Source: Diplonema papillatum (taxonomy: Eukaryota > Euglenozoa > Diplonemea > Diplonemida > Diplonemidae). Taken from it: a stretch of DNA of 64,000 nucleotides. A model generated the notes under the pieces. That model saw nothing but the letters and a program-made list of their open reading frames with translations. It was not told where the DNA came from and did no database searches. The stretch covers positions 310,001 to 374,000 of the forward strand of contig JAPJBO010000055.1 of assembly GCA_030068145.1 (NCBI GenBank), read 5' to 3'. Positions 12,494-23,845 of the stretch are shown here, piece after piece. A program made the translations under genes and the position numbers. Position 1 is the stretch's first letter, and every line of letters starts with the position of its first letter.

Positions 12494-14668
12494 CTACCCG
12501 GCGGTGTCCACCTGCTGCTGCTGCATCGCAAGCTGCTGCTGGATGGAAACGTCTTCGATCATCTCCTCGACGCCGTAGTACGATACGTTGAGCCCGCAGC
12601 CGAAGGTCTGCGCGAGGGCTTCTGTCGCCTCGGCGTTGCTGCTGAAGGCGACGATGCCGTACGACCCCCCGTACTTCCGCGTTGAGTCGTCTCTGTACAG
12701 CTTCGCGGCCACGAAGCCGTCGATCTCGCACCACATCGTGGCGAAGTCCTCGACGCTCATCCGCACCATCCCGCGCGCGTCGGTGTCCCGGTCGATCTCC
12801 CGCACCAGCAGGCAGCAGCGGTAGTCGGACACAGCGCGCTCGTCCTCCTCCTCCTCGTCGTCCGCCGCCGGCAGCACGGCGTCGACAGGTTCGACCTCCG
12901 GCTCCTTCTGCGCCGCGGCCGGCGCCGCGGCGGCAGCAGGCTGCGCCGCCGCCGGCAGCTTCGCGAGGGAGTCGGCGTCCCCCTGCTGCTGCTGCTGCTG
13001 CAGCCGCTGCAGCTGCAGCTGCTGCTGCTGCTGCTGGAAGTTCGTGAGCATGCCGCTGTACGGGAGGAAGCGCGCCCCCTTGCCGGCCGAGCCCAGGAAG
13101 GCGCCGCCTGCGAACTTCCCGCCCTTCGAGGCCCCGGGCGGGTAGCTCGGGACGATGTTCTCGTCGCAGAGGGCGGCCGGGTTGACGTGGACGTAAGCGC
13201 AGTCGCCAGCGAACTTGCAGTGGCCCTCATGCTTGTAGTAGTGGCAGATGGTGCGCTTGAGGACAGTCCCGTCCTCGCGCAGCTTCGCCATGAGACTGAC
13301 GGCCCCGTCAGTGCGGTGCACAGACCCGGTGGGCACCGCGTACCGCTTCTGCTCGGTGCTGTCGAACGCGATCACCTTCCCTTCGGGGAACTCCTCCGAC
13401 AGCAGCGGGCACACCTGCTGCCGCTTCCTCCCCCGCGGGCCCTCATCGCCCCGCCGCCTGTAACCCCTCTGCTGCTCGCCAGCGTCGCGGGAGTCAGCCC
13501 CGTCCGGTAAACTGCCGGCAAGCGCGGCTTCGGCGTCCTGTAAGGTGACGCCGTGGGGCGGCCAAGACTGCACCTGCGCGCCGGTGTCTTTGATGGCGAG
13601 GAAGCGCTTGCCGCGGGAGGACCCGAAGAAGTCGAGCACCCGCCGCTTCTTCGCGACGTCGGCCATCGTGACGAGCACGTAGGTGTGGTCCGCACTGTCC
13701 GACGGCAGCTTCCCCGCGTCGACCCGGACGCTGCCGACGTCGTTCTGCCACTGCTTCAGGAACTCGCGCACGTCGGCCTCGACGAGGGGCAGCCGGCGGT
13801 CGGTCCAGATCCGGATGACCGGCGTCACGGCCTCAGCGGCCAGCTGGTCTGGGTCCTGCTTCGTCGCGGCGTCCGGGCGCGGGTGAGCCTGCCGATCGCG
13901 CGGCGCCCGGTCCTTGTCGTGCGGCCGCCGCCGCTTGTGGCTCCGGCTCCGGTCGCTGTGGTCGGAGGGGTCGCGCCGGCGGCGCCGGCGGTCCTTGTCC
14001 TTGTCTCTGTCTTTGTGGCCCTTGTCCTTGTCCTTGTCCCTGTCTTTGTCCTTGTCCTTGTCTCTGTCTTTGTGGCCCTTGTCCTTGTCCTTGTCCCTGT
14101 CTTTGTCCTTGTCCTTGTCTCTGTCTTTGTGACCCCTATCCTTGTCTCTGTCCTTGTGGCCCTTGTCCTTGTCCTTTTCCTTGTCTTTGGAGGCGTGTTT
14201 GTCTTTGGGTGCCTTGTCTTTAGCCGCGTCTTTGCTGTGCTCTTTGTCCTTGGACTTGTCTTTGTCTTTTTCTTTGTCTTTGTCCTCCTTCTCGGCCTTG
14301 TGGCCGGTGAGTATGGGTGTGCTTTTGCTATGGTCCACGTCGTGGGTGGAGGATGCGGGGGTCGGTTTGTCGGCTCTGCTTTCGCTCGGGTCGGAACGCC
14401 GCTTGCGTCTGTCTTTGTCTTTGTCCTTGTCCTTGTCGTTGTCGTTGTCTTTCGCCGGATCCCTGCGCTGCTGCTCTACGTCATCGTCCTCTCCTTCCCT
14501 CCGGCGTCTCCTTCGCGTGCGGTCTCTGTCCCTGTCCCTGTCCTTCCCCCGGCCCTCGGCGCTCTCCTCCCGGCGCCGTCTCCGCCTGCCGGACTTCTTG
14601 TCCTTCTTCCCGCCGCGCCGCGCCGCGTCGTCGTCACTCACGGCGGAGCCCGATCGCTCCTCGGACAT
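12494..14668 (-). CDS. KD/RD-repeat, CCCH zinc-finger and RRM-like RNA-binding protein
   Basis: 724 codons in one uninterrupted frame. Residues about 1-275 are extremely charged, first RS/RE-rich and then long KDKDKD/KDRDKD repeats of the sort found in splicing regulators. An RRM-like fold is suggested at about 283-365 (VIRIWTDRR ... TYVLVTMAD). A single CCCH finger of the form C-x8-C-x5-C-x3-H (CHYYKHEGHCKFAGDCAYVH) lies at about 475-497. It is followed by Gln and Ala tracts (about 540-590), an acidic stretch (DDEEEEDE), and a second RRM-like region at about 614-690 (YRCCLLVREI ... GIVAFSSN). The likely role is nuclear RNA binding or splicing; no orthologue is named with confidence. Copies of its 3' end lie at 12275-12490 and 5331-5550, and a piece of its 5' repeat region is copied at 14910-15050. 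Confidence 0.85.
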   Translation of the reverse strand: MSEERSGSAVSDDDAARRGGKKDKKSGRRRRRREESAEGRGKDRDRDRDRTRRRRRREGEDDDVEQQRRDPAKDNDNDKDKDKDKDRRKRRSDPSESRADKPTPASSTHDVDHSKSTPILTGHKAEKEDKDKEKDKDKSKDKEHSKDAAKDKAPKDKHASKDKEKDKDKGHKDRDKDRGHKDRDKDKDKDRDKDKDKGHKDRDKDKDKDRDKDKDKGHKDRDKDKDRRRRRRDPSDHSDRSRSHKRRRPHDKDRAPRDRQAHPRPDAATKQDPDQLAAEAVTPVIRIWTDRRLPLVEADVREFLKQWQNDVGSVRVDAGKLPSDSADHTYVLVTMADVAKKRRVLDFFGSSRGKRFLAIKDTGAQVQSWPPHGVTLQDAEAALAGSLPDGADSRDAGEQQRGYRRRGDEGPRGRKRQQVCPLLSEEFPEGKVIAFDSTEQKRYAVPTGSVHRTDGAVSLMAKLREDGTVLKRTICHYYKHEGHCKFAGDCAYVHVNPAALCDENIVPSYPPGASKGGKFAGGAFLGSAGKGARFLPYSGMLTNFQQQQQQLQLQRLQQQQQQGDADSLAKLPAAAQPAAAAAPAAAQKEPEVEPVDAVLPAADDEEEEDERAVSDYRCCLLVREIDRDTDARGMVRMSVEDFATMWCEIDGFVAAKLYRDDSTRKYGGSYGIVAFSSNAEATEALAQTFGCGLNVSYYGVEEMIEDVSIQQQLAMQQQQVDTAG

Positions 14669-14909
14669 CGCTTGCTTCCTCCCACTTCTTTGATTTTCGC
14701 CCTTTCCCTTCCTGTCTTCTTTTGGAGTTAAGCTTTATGTGTCAACAATGCATTGTTGGTGCCAAATTTAAGAATACGTGCTACCTGAAACTTGCCAAAG
14801 TAGGTGAGTTCCGATTGTGTGCACAATCAAAGACTTGGTTCGCACTCGTGCTAGGAATCTCCATTTGGAGCACACAGACCCGTAAACTGAACCGGTGATA
14901 AGATCTTCG

Positions 14910-15050
14910 GAATGATGTCTTTGTCCTTGCCTTTGTCTTTGTCCTTGTCCTTGCCGTTGTCCTTGCCATTGGCCTTGTCCTTCGCCGGATCTCTGCGCTG
15001 CTGTTCTGCGTCATCGTCCTCTCCTTCCCTCCGGCATCTCTCACGGTCTC
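14910..15050 (-). pseudogene. Copy of the KD-repeat/REGEDDD region of the CCCH gene
   Basis: The sequence around tttgtccttgtccttgcc ... tcatcgtcctctccttccct repeats the gene segment at about 14405-14510 with changes. It lies upstream of the gene start. A duplicated fragment without its own start. Confidence 0.7.
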
Positions 15051-15054
15051 AGAG

Positions 15055-15605
15055 AGCCCTGAGAGTTGAAGCACCACAAAAGTCGTTAGAGAACTTCACA
15101 CAGCATTGACGGTGTGGTTGGTTACCAAGAAAGGTTTTCCCACCCTCCCTAACCCCCCGGTGACCTCGCCCAAGCTCAGTTTCCCCGAGTAAAGGCAGTC
15201 ACTCAACATTCCCTGGCGCTAGTGGTATCAGTTACAAAGACGCGTTTATTGCTTCTCCCTTTCTTCTAGGCAGTTCTCGTCAGACAATACGAAGAGCAGA
15301 AACTCCTTCGGCGTGCGGTCTCTGTCTCTGTCCCTGTCCCTGCTCACAGTTTCACTGAGGGAGTTGATGCACCACGAAAGTCGATTAGAGAACTCTACAC
15401 AGCCTTCAGGGTGTGGTTGGTTCAAAACAGTCAAGTTTTCCCACCTTCCCTAACCCCCCGGTGACCTCGCCAAGCTCGTTTCCCCGGGGTAAGGCAGTCA
15501 CTCAACATTCCCTTGCGCTGGTGATATCAGTTACAAAGACGCGTGTTCTTACTTCTCCCTTTCTTCTAGGCAGTTCTCGTCAGACAATACGAAGAGCAGA
15601 AACTC
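15055..15605. repeat. Two copies of a 250-bp dispersed repeat
   Basis: Copies at about 15065-15310 and 15350-15605 share gcaccacgaaagtcgattag, ccccccggtgacctcgcc, aaggcagtcactcaacattc and tctaggcagttctcgtcaga. Further copies are at 21980-22290 and 52490-52935. All have the same orientation. No coding capacity is evident. Confidence 0.9.
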
Positions 15606-16130
15606 CCTTCCCCCTGCCCTCGGTGCTTTCCTCCCTGCGCCTGAAGCTTACCGGAGCAGGTGAGATCCGCTTGTGCGCACAAACAAAGACTTGGTTTGCT
15701 CGTGTTTGGGATCGCCCTGGTGAGGTAATCTGAACCTTGCCGCACGTCACCTTCCTTGGGGCACACTCGCTCACCCCTTTCATGCGTAATCAGAGGGTCT
15801 GAAGCCTCGGACGGTTCAGTATCCTCACGCACATAATTACATGTGGCAAGCAATCCTCTTCTCCTAGCACCCGTTGGCTGGATGCAAACCCGATGTGCGC
15901 ACAAACAAATACTTGGTTTGCTCGTGTTTTGGGATCGCCCTGGTGAGGTAAACTGAACCTTGCCGCACGTCACCTTCCTTAGGGCACACTCGCTCACCCA
16001 TTTCATGCGTAATCAGAGGGTCTGAAGCCTCGGACGGTTCAGTATCCTCACGCACATAATTACATGTGGCAAGCAATCCTCTTCTCCTAGCACCCGTTGG
16101 CTGGATGCAAACCCGACGACGTGATGTCAA
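15606..16130. repeat. Direct duplication, about 160 bp, 223 bp apart
   Basis: The segment starting tgaaccttgccgcacgtcac at 15731 recurs at 15954 with few changes and ends in cacccgttggctggatgcaa. No gene. Confidence 0.85.
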
Positions 16131-16613
16131 ACGAACGTAGAAACGTCAAAGCAATGATTCCCGTGCGTCTGCCACAATCGTCGTGAGCTCTCAGGACACT
16201 GGACTTGAAAATAGGCGTACACGGGTGGGCAAGCGATGGGGTGAAGATACAATGATTTTCGGGCCAGAAAAATCTTCGATCTGATACGGCATGCAGTGCA
16301 TCCTGGCGCTTGCTGACTTCGTCTGATGCTTCGTCCTCACGCAGCATCGAAGGTAGAAAGGGCACCCAGTTGATGCCGGTGTGTTTGTCACGATCTTTGT
16401 CATGACTGGACTTGAAAGAAGGCCCGCCACTTGACCTGACACAGCTGCCACCCTGGCGGCCGCGGCAGCACATTTTTCTATGTAGTAGTAGTAGTTTGAA
16501 CTTGTTAGGCAGCAGCAATCTGTGCCGATAGACTGCACAAGCCGCTACAGACTACCTCTTTGCACGCGTCGTGTCATGCTTCGGCTTTTCTAAGTAGTAG
16601 TACGTTGTCATTC

Positions 16614-16830
16614 TAATCCGGGAACAAGTCAGGGAGAAGAACGGAGCAATCTTTACAAACAAACGAGTGACTTAAGGTGGCCGCTTGAGCGGCGCCAATC
16701 TGAGTGCACACAGGAGCGGTGACGCGTCGGCAGTATTTGCACTTCAGGATGGGGCTGCCGTCATGAGCGTCGACGGCTAGCGAGTGTCGGCAGAGGGTGC
16801 AGTGGTCGGAGCAAGCTTGAACGTGGCAGG
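16614..16830 (-). repeat. Cys-rich cassette, most intact style copy
   Basis: In minus sense a frame reads CSDHCTLC ... LKCKYCRR ... VCTQIGAAQAATL ... HSFVCKDC, i.e. CxxxCxxC/CxxC/CxxC. It is about 85% alike to the copy at 49285-49470. The shared block extends from ccgggaacaagtcagggaga through gcagtatttgcacttcag. It is not linked to a start codon or recognised exon. Confidence 0.65.
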
Positions 16831-17689
16831 TCGGTGCCGCACAAATGAGTTACTTGTGCGCGTTTCACCGTGCGCATGCGTCGTGCTGCCTGCGAGATCA
16901 CGAGCTTCCGGGGTCGGCCGGATCCGCCTTCATGCCTTTCACACTTTTCAATAAGAAAAAGAAACGTTTCCGTCCCTCTTGGCCCGATGGGCAGACTGAG
17001 AACCCCACGTCTCCGTTCGCCTGGAACGGGTGTAGTGGGCTGTGACCAGGACACTGCGTGCCCTGCGGTGAAACGCACAGAGAGAAGAAAAATACTCGAG
17101 GGACTGCCGTGTGCATAATTCGGAGGCTAGAGGGGGAGAAACAATACAACTACAAAGTAAATTCTTTGTGTCGAACGCTTGCACCCGCCCCAGGTTACCT
17201 GTGTTTCGTGTTGGCTACAGCACATTCACCTCCTTTGAGATTGGAATATTGTTGCGATAGTGGAGGATCATCGGCACGCTGATGAGTAGCACACTTTCCA
17301 CCTTTTAGATTTCACAACAAGCAGTCTCCTCAAGTATTTCCTACAGTTATACATAAAAGACGCATGTCCCACCAGTGGGCAGCAGATGTCAGTACATCTG
17401 TGCACGGCCGCATGAATTTTTTAGAAGTACCACCAACTGAGAATTCGAAAGGGAAAATACTACTCGGAAGTGCCGCTCGATGCCTTCGAAGAGAAACGAC
17501 TTGGTTTTGGGTTTATTGCTCGTTCGTTGTCGACAACATAACTTTATTGGGGTTGATGTGTCATTTAGAAATTGGTCGATCGAGATGCGGTCTGCCTTAA
17601 CTGGACCCACCCCCACCTGTCGGAACAAGTCGTGATACCACGGAATGATCGTCCGCTCGCGAAGCATCTATCCTCGTGGTCACCAAGGT
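16831..17689. other. Spacer with a dispersed repeat
   Basis: About 17180-17345 belongs to a repeat with gtgtttcgtgtgggctac and agcacatttacctcc words. Other copies are near 26500-26580, 33285-33400, 36610-36690 and 48620-48730. No gene seen. Confidence 0.45.
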
Positions 17690-18715
17690 TGCCCTGTCAG
17701 AATCCATCGGGACAACACGGGCCAGAAATCAAGGATCGCAGACGCTTGTTGAGCATCGGAACCACCTAGGGTGCTTGTGGGTTGAGCTGGCCGACCGAAG
17801 GGTGAACACGGAGCGCTCCACAGGGGAGAGCAGCATCCCTTGTACGGCCGCTCCAAAACACGCCCGCCTGCGTCTTATTGGCCTGCACAATACGTGAAAG
17901 GGCAACCCGCAAGATTGTCAGTATTAAAAGGTGGCTAGTTAACAGCACCATCTATTAGCTGTCGGAACATAGTCGGCAGCTCTGAGGAAACGACAGAACG
18001 ATCGTCTGTGCAAGCTTCTGCCCCGTGGAACGGGTTGCCCTGAATGCGCAGAAGCCAAGGATTGCGATTCATGGAGGGAATTCGACTTGGCACTACGAAC
18101 ACTCATCAGGTTCCATTGGGCTGGCTGGGCGGGGTAATCTTTCTGTGCGCATTCCAGTGAAAACTTGCAGTAGCAGCATTCTCCTAATGCGGGAGTGAGT
18201 AGCCGACGGGTAATTCTCACAGACGCTTGTTGAGCATCGGAACCACCTCAGGTGCGTGTGGGTTGAGCTAGCCGACCGAAGGATGGAACACGGAGCGCTT
18301 CACGGGAGAACAACATCCGGTGGGCGGCCGCTCCGAAACACGCCTGTCTTCGTATTTTTAGCCTTCAACATGGAAGGGCAACCCGCAAGAGTTGTCAGTA
18401 CAAAAAGACCCCCGCATAGCTAGTTGGCAGCATCATGGAGCGCCATAGGCTTTCATCCTAATATTTGCTGTCGGAAAGCAGTCGGCAGCTCTGAGGATAC
18501 GACAGAACGATCGTCTGTTCAAGCTTCTGCCCCGTGGAACGGGTTGCCCTAAATGCGCAGAAGGATTGCGATTCATCGAGGCAATTCCACTTGGCATTAC
18601 GAGCACCCAGCAGGGCTGGCTGGGGCGGAGTAAATCTTTCTGTGCGTATTCCAGTGAAAACTTGCAGTAGCGGCATTCTCCTAATGCGGGAGTGAGTCCG
18701 ACATGTCATTCATAC
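17690..18715 (-). pseudogene. Two degenerate copies of the HMG-like gene tail unit
   Basis: Units at about 17690-18200 and 18210-18700 each contain a decayed version of the 3' coding end (gagcgctccacaggggagag and relatives). Each also has the flank gctctgagg...cgacag...cgatcgt that separates units in the 392-bp array at 19098-20760. Insertions and frameshifts remove coding potential. Confidence 0.8.
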
Positions 18716-19097
18716 TCATTCTAATCGGCATCCCTCTTCTTGAATCGCGAACGATTCTTTCCGTGGAATGTTAACACCGCCATTTGAGATTATCGAGGCG
18801 AGGTCATGCCAGATTAGTTAGCTATGTCACTAGAGCGGAGTGCTGCTCCGATTCAGAATGTGATTGACTCACTCTAGTGATTAGCGTTCTTGCCTTATGA
18901 ATACCAGTCTCTTTCATCTGCCAGTCTTTGATTTTCATTTCATGCGTGGTTGACCATCATATTACCAACAGGAGAGGTAGTGATCCTTCCGTCCTCCTGG
19001 AGCTCTAGAGCTTCCAGGAGGGGAGGACCCCCTTTCCTATGGGGAATTCTCACAGACGCTTGTCGAGCATCGGAACCACCTCAGGTGCTTGTGGGTT
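18716..19097. other. Unique spacer with GC-rich inverted repeat
   Basis: About 18998-19033 carries a hairpin-like stretch (ctcctggagctctagagctt then ccaggagg). Otherwise no gene or repeat seen. Confidence 0.5.
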
Positions 19098-20760
19098 GAG
19101 CAGCTCTGGCGATGCGACAGACCGATCGTTTGTTCCAGATTCTGTCCCGTAGGACGGGTTGCCCTGTCAGAATCCATTCGGAATCACGGGCGCAAAAGCC
19201 GCTTCTTGAGAACCGGCGTCACCTCAGGAGCTTGCGGGTTGAGCTTGCGGAACGAAGGGTGGAACGCGGAGCGCTCCACAGGGGAGAGCAGCTTCCAGTG
19301 GGCGGTCGCTGCCTTCGCAAGGGTTTCGGTCGGGACGTCCTTGCCGGCGCTGTTGAAGAAATCGCGCAACATGGCTCCGTACGAGCGGAAAGAAAGTTGA
19401 AGTATGGCTAAAGATCAGGATCGTGGAAGGCAAAGGCCTCCGGAAACGTGCATGGGACGCGAGAGCTTGGCAGTCTCGGAAGCTCTGAGGATGCGACAGA
19501 CCGATCGTTTGTTCCAGCTTCTGTCGCGTAGGACGGGTTGCCCTATCAGAATCCATTCGGGATCACGGGTGCAGAAGCCAAGGATCACAGACGCTTTTTG
19601 AGAACCGGCGTCACCTCAGGTGCTTGCGGGTTGAGCTTGCGGAACGAAGGGTGGAACGCGGAGCGCTCCACAGGGGAGAGCAGCTTCCAGTGGGCGGTCG
19701 CTGCCTTCGCAAGGGTTTCGGTCGGGACGTCCTTGCCGGCGCTGTTGAAGAAATCGCGCAACATGGCTCCGTACGAGCGGAAAGAAAGTTGAAGTATGGC
19801 TAAAGATCAGGATCGTGGAAGGCAAAGGCCTCCGGAAACGTGCATGGGACGCGAGAGCTTGGCAGTCTCGGAAGCTCTGAGGATGCGACAGACCGATCGT
19901 TTGTTCCAGCTTCTGTCGCGTAGGACGGGTTGCCCTGTCAGAGTCCATTCGGAATCACGGGTGCAGAAGCCAAGGATCACAGACGCTTTTTGAGAACCGG
20001 CGTCACCTCAGGTGCTTGCGGGTTGAGCTTGCGGAACGAAGGGTGGAACGCGGAGCGCTCCACAGGGGAGAGCAGCTTCCAGTGGGCGGTCGCTGCCTTC
20101 GCAAGGGTTTCGGTCGGGACGTCCTTGCCGGCGCTGTTGAAGAAATCGCGCAACATGGCTCCGTACGAGCGGAAAGAAAGTTGAAGTATGGCTAAAGATC
20201 AGGATCGTGGAAGGCAAAGGCCTCCGGAAACGTGCATGGGACGCGAGAGCTTGGCAGTCTCGGAAGCTCTGAGGATGCGACAGACCGATCGTTTGTTCCA
20301 GCTTCTGTCGCGTAGGACGGGTTGCCCTGTCAGAGTCCATTCGGAATCACGGGTGCAGAAGCCAAGGATCACAGACGCTTCTTGAGAACCGGCGTCACCT
20401 CAGGTGCTTGCGGGTTGAGCTTGCGGAACGAAGGGTGGAACGCGGAGCGCTCCACAGGGGAGAGCAGCTTCCAGTGGGCGGTCGCTGCCTTCGCAAGGGT
20501 TTCGGTCGGGACGTCCTTGCCGGCGCTGTTGAAGAAATCGCGCAACATGGCTCCGTACGAGCGGAAAGAAAGTTGAAGTATGGCTAAAGATCAGGATCGT
20601 GGAAGGCAAAGGCCTCCGGAAACGTGCATGGGACGCGAGAGCTTGGCAGTCTCGGAAGCTCTGAGGATGCGACAGACCGATCGTTTGTTCCAGCTTCTGT
20701 CGCGTAGGACGGGTTGCCCTGTCAGAGTCCATTCGGAATCACGGGTGCAGAAGCCAAGGA
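19098..20760 (-). repeat. 392-bp tandem array of the HMG-like gene's 3' end
   Basis: The word ttgagaaccggcg recurs at 19206, 19598, 19990, 20382 and, in the gene itself, 20774: exact 392-bp spacing. Each unit holds the last roughly 60 codons of the gene at 20761-21450 (FFNSAGKDVPTETLAKAATA onward to the LKKR end). A flank follows that ends in the word tctgaggatgcgacagaccg. The units are almost identical to each other, so the amplification is recent. Each retains an open tail frame with a stop. Confidence 0.95.
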
Positions 20761-21450
20761 TCACAGACGCTTCTTGAGAACCGGCGTCACCTCAGGTGCT
20801 TGCGGGTTGAGCTTGCGGAACGAAGGGTGGAACGCGGAGCGCTCCACAGGGGAGAGCAGCTTCCAGTGGGCGGTCGCTGCCTTCGCAAGGGTTTCGGTCG
20901 GGACGTCCTTGCCGGCGCTGTTGAAGGAATCGTGCAGCATGGCTACGTACGAGCGGAAGGAATCATCAGGATCGTGGAAGGCAAAGGCCTCCGGAAACGT
21001 GCGGATGATGTCCAGCCAAGCCTGCGTGGGGCGCGAGAGCTTGGCAGTCTTCACGATAGGCGCCTCGTTGATGACATCTTCGAACTTGACTCCGTAGTCT
21101 TGCACTTTCGCAACATCCCCCGCGTCCAGCTCCAGCTGTTGGAAGATAGTCGGCAGCTTGCGGTGTGACAAACTGTTGGACTTGGTCAGTTTGACCAACT
21201 TGCGAAGGTTGTTGATCAGCACGTGGTCGTCGTGGGGACCTGTTCTGTGGTGGAACCTCGCGAGAAGCTCCTTTTTCACTGCGTCGATCTTCACGGACTT
21301 CTCGAAAGACGACTGCCCCGACCCTTCCTCCCCCAGCAGCTTCCGCGAGACGGTCGGCGCCGTCGACACGTCGAACGTTTCGCTGCTCTCCGCGTGCCCT
21401 ATTTTCCTCGTCTTCTTCGCCGCCAGCACGCGCACGCAGCGCCGCAACAT
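20761..21450 (-). CDS. Small HMG-box-like protein, possibly organellar
   Basis: 229 residues in one exon. The start MLRRCVRVLAAKKTRK is basic and hydrophobic with few acids, as in mitochondrial targeting peptides (inference). Residues about 150-215 resemble a single HMG box: RSYVAMLHDSFNSAGKDVP, then ETLAKAATAHWKLLSPVERS with the WK.LS..ER pattern, then AFHPSF. The middle (about 60-140) is unassigned. If correct it would bind DNA, perhaps in nucleoids, but the box is divergent and no signature proves it. Four complete tail copies follow downstream. A 60-bp piece of its 5' coding end is copied at 21745-21806. A dispersed GTCTCCGG element lies 57-120 bp upstream. Confidence 0.6.
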   Translation of the reverse strand: MLRRCVRVLAAKKTRKIGHAESSETFDVSTAPTVSRKLLGEEGSGQSSFEKSVKIDAVKKELLARFHHRTGPHDDHVLINNLRKLVKLTKSNSLSHRKLPTIFQQLELDAGDVAKVQDYGVKFEDVINEAPIVKTAKLSRPTQAWLDIIRTFPEAFAFHDPDDSFRSYVAMLHDSFNSAGKDVPTETLAKAATAHWKLLSPVERSAFHPSFRKLNPQAPEVTPVLKKRL

Positions 21451-21506
21451 CCCGCCGCACGCCCACCCAAACCCCTCCGCCCTTTCCCTAATAGAGACGT
21501 GTTCGT

Positions 21507-21575
21507 TGTAGCGTTATTTGTGGATTAGAAGGTGAAGGTCGGTATTTTAAAAGTCTCCGGTTGACCGTCGGGGCT
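21507..21575. repeat. GTCTCCGG-type repeat upstream of HMG-like gene
   Basis: gtagcgttatttgtggatta ... aagtctccggttgaccgtcg parallels the element at 9840-9905 upstream of RFC3 in sequence, orientation and distance to the start codon. It could be a promoter-proximal repeat or chance insertion. Confidence 0.6.
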
Positions 21576-21744
21576 TGGGTATGGAGGCGGTTGAGAAAAG
21601 TGAGAGGGTGCCGCTCGTTTCGGGTGATGTGTCACTCCGTTGTGAAACCATGTGAAGTCCCCGAACGCGTTTAGGGGGTGTTTGGCATTGGGCAGGGGGT
21701 GTGGTCGTTCTGCTACGGCGTGAAAAGCCAGGAAGTTGGTCCCA

Positions 21745-21806
21745 CTTTCTTCGTCTTCTTCGCCGCCAGCACGCGCACGCAGCGCCGCAACATCCCGCCG
21801 CACGCC
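21745..21806 (-). pseudogene. Copy of the HMG-like gene's 5' coding end
   Basis: Repeats 21409-21463 (cgtcttcttcgccgccagca through gcaacatcccgccgcacgcc), i.e. the first roughly 18 codons, about 340 bp upstream of the start. Confidence 0.8.
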
Positions 21807-21979
21807 GGCCCGGACCCCTCCACCGATATCCTTAATAGAGACGTGTTCTTTGATAGAAGTCGGTTCCGGTAGACACTCTGATCTGGTCTGAGCGCGAGGT
21901 GGGATCCTCTGCAAGGTACCGTAATTGGAAGTCATGTTGAGCTTGAACGGGTTAATGAACGACCGGGTAAAGCCGGGGA

Positions 21980-22290
21980 CTCACGGTTTTACTGAGGGAG
22001 TTGATGCACCACGAAAGTCGATTAGAGTTTTGGGTTAGAATGCAAAGAAACTGTAGCGATAATCTGCATCGAATAGAGAACTTCACACAGCCTTCAGGGT
22101 GTGGTTGGTTCAAAGGAAAAGTCAAGTTTTCCCACCCAACCCTGTGTATGGTGACCTCGCCAAGCTCGTCTCCCCGGGTTAAGGCAGTCACTCAACATTC
22201 CCTTGCGCTAGTGCTATCAGTTACAAAGACGTGTTCTTACTTCTCCCTTTCTTCTAGGCAGTTCTCGTCACGGTGCGAAGAGTATGCAGC
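21980..22290. repeat. Dispersed 250-bp repeat, third copy
   Basis: Same family as 15065-15605, with an insertion (about 22028-22075) that is shared with the copy at 52490. Confidence 0.85.
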
Positions 22291-22611
22291 AACAAACTAG
22301 AGGCCAGGGATCTGTCTCTTCGTTGCGGGTAGCATCCGCAACAAGTGAAAGAAAGATCTTACGAATAGAACAGGTTGCCCGCATTTATTGAGGGGTGGGA
22401 TTGGCAGGAAAAGAGGCGAGCGAAGCGAGGCACATGAGGGAGCCGGCTACGGGGGAAAGACACTTCACGCGGAGGAGTGGCCGGACGGAAGAACAACGAG
22501 AAGCAAACAAAAACACCGTACTAAACTGTTGCTTCAAACCGTCAGTACAAATGATCGGCAGACCGCAAATCGACGGTAACTTGCCCCGACATATGTGTTT
22601 TGGTCTACAAA
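22291..22611. other. Spacer, no gene seen
   Basis: No long frame or recognised repeat. Confidence 0.4.
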
Positions 22612-22740
22612 GGTGCATTCACCCGATTATCGCAGTGGTAAGGCATGGGATGAAGGTGCATTCACCCGATTATCGCAGTGGTAAGGCATGGGATGAAGGT
22701 GCATTCACCCGATTATCGCAGTGGTAAGGCATGGGATGAA
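22612..22740. repeat. 43-bp direct repeat, three copies
   Basis: ggtgcattcacccgattatc gcagtggtaaggcatgggatgaa occurs three times. The word atcgcagtggtaaggc resembles a pol III A box, but no tRNA can be folded. Confidence 0.9.
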
Positions 22741-23845
22741 GAAGACACGCAGCTAAGGGCTCAAGATATTTCTCGCCGTTTCGCTGTCGTCAGGTTCTCC
22801 GGTTGACTGTTGAGGCTTGGAGCGCAAAGTAGCACACGTCACATCCGTACATATTGCCTCCAGTGAAAAGTACCACAATTTGCAATGACGGTAAGAAACC
22901 CGTGTACGGTGGCGACAGAGAGAGAGAGAGAGACGAGCTAGAGTGCAGGGACCACCTCTTCGGGTAGTTTCCGGTCTCCTCACTTCTCATCGTACTGCTC
23001 GCTTCGGAAAAGCGGGGCTACGGTGGGTGAAGGGCGCAATGGAGTTCCCAGCGGGCACTCTCCCAAAAATACAGAAAAAGGGCTAGAGCGGAACACGGCG
23101 GGCCTTGACGTCTGGATAATCTCGACTCCCTCAGGCCGCAAGGTACTTTGGAGTGGACGTTCGCTTGCGTAACTTTTGGAACCGTTGCCGGGTCTTCTGT
23201 GTTTCCGCCGATCGCGACTGGGCGCACAGATAAATGGCTTTCGACAATTTGTATGTAGACTGATATGTGTACACACCGCCTGTCGCTGCTACCGATTGGC
23301 TGTGGGATAGAGCTTGGGAAAGGGAAGCTCGTTCTTGGCAACAAGTTCAGCGCCCGAACCCCAGCAATGGTTTCTCAGCAGAGTAGACGTAGCCGAAGCC
23401 GCAACAAGGTTGCTGGTTGGCAACGAAGGCAATGCAAGTCATCAGCTTAGCGCTACCTTCGTTGCAAAGGTCAGCCCTCGTTGCAGCGATCACTTGGACG
23501 TGTTCTCTCTGCTTGTTCTTCCAGCGTTTTCTGCGGTGTAAAGGTCCGGACACGTACATAGACCCCGAGACACGGGATATGGATGCTAAATTGAAGGTGC
23601 CGTTCTGTTGCCTGATGAATCCGATGTGCTCTGCGTTGGGGTTCTGGCTTCAAGGGGTTCAGCCAGTATGTGTTAAGAGTCTCCGGTTGACCATTGAGGC
23701 TGGGAGTCGGGTGGTGATAGGTCGGTAGATATATTCGTATGCACTGTTTCACGTACCAGGGTTACCAGGAACACATTCGGTAATAAAATGTGGTCTGTTG
23801 GGCTACCCTCCCACTGTTGTTCTATCGTCTTGTTGTTACCGGGCG
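22741..23845. other. Spacer with GTCTCCGG repeats, no gene
   Basis: GTCTCCGG-type words at about 22795 and 23670, and a short (GA)n at 22917-22935. No supported coding region. Confidence 0.4.

Noticed and set aside
13553..14731. 392-residue plus-strand frame rich in Val/Leu
   Set aside because: Antisense shadow of the KD-repeat region of the CCCH gene.
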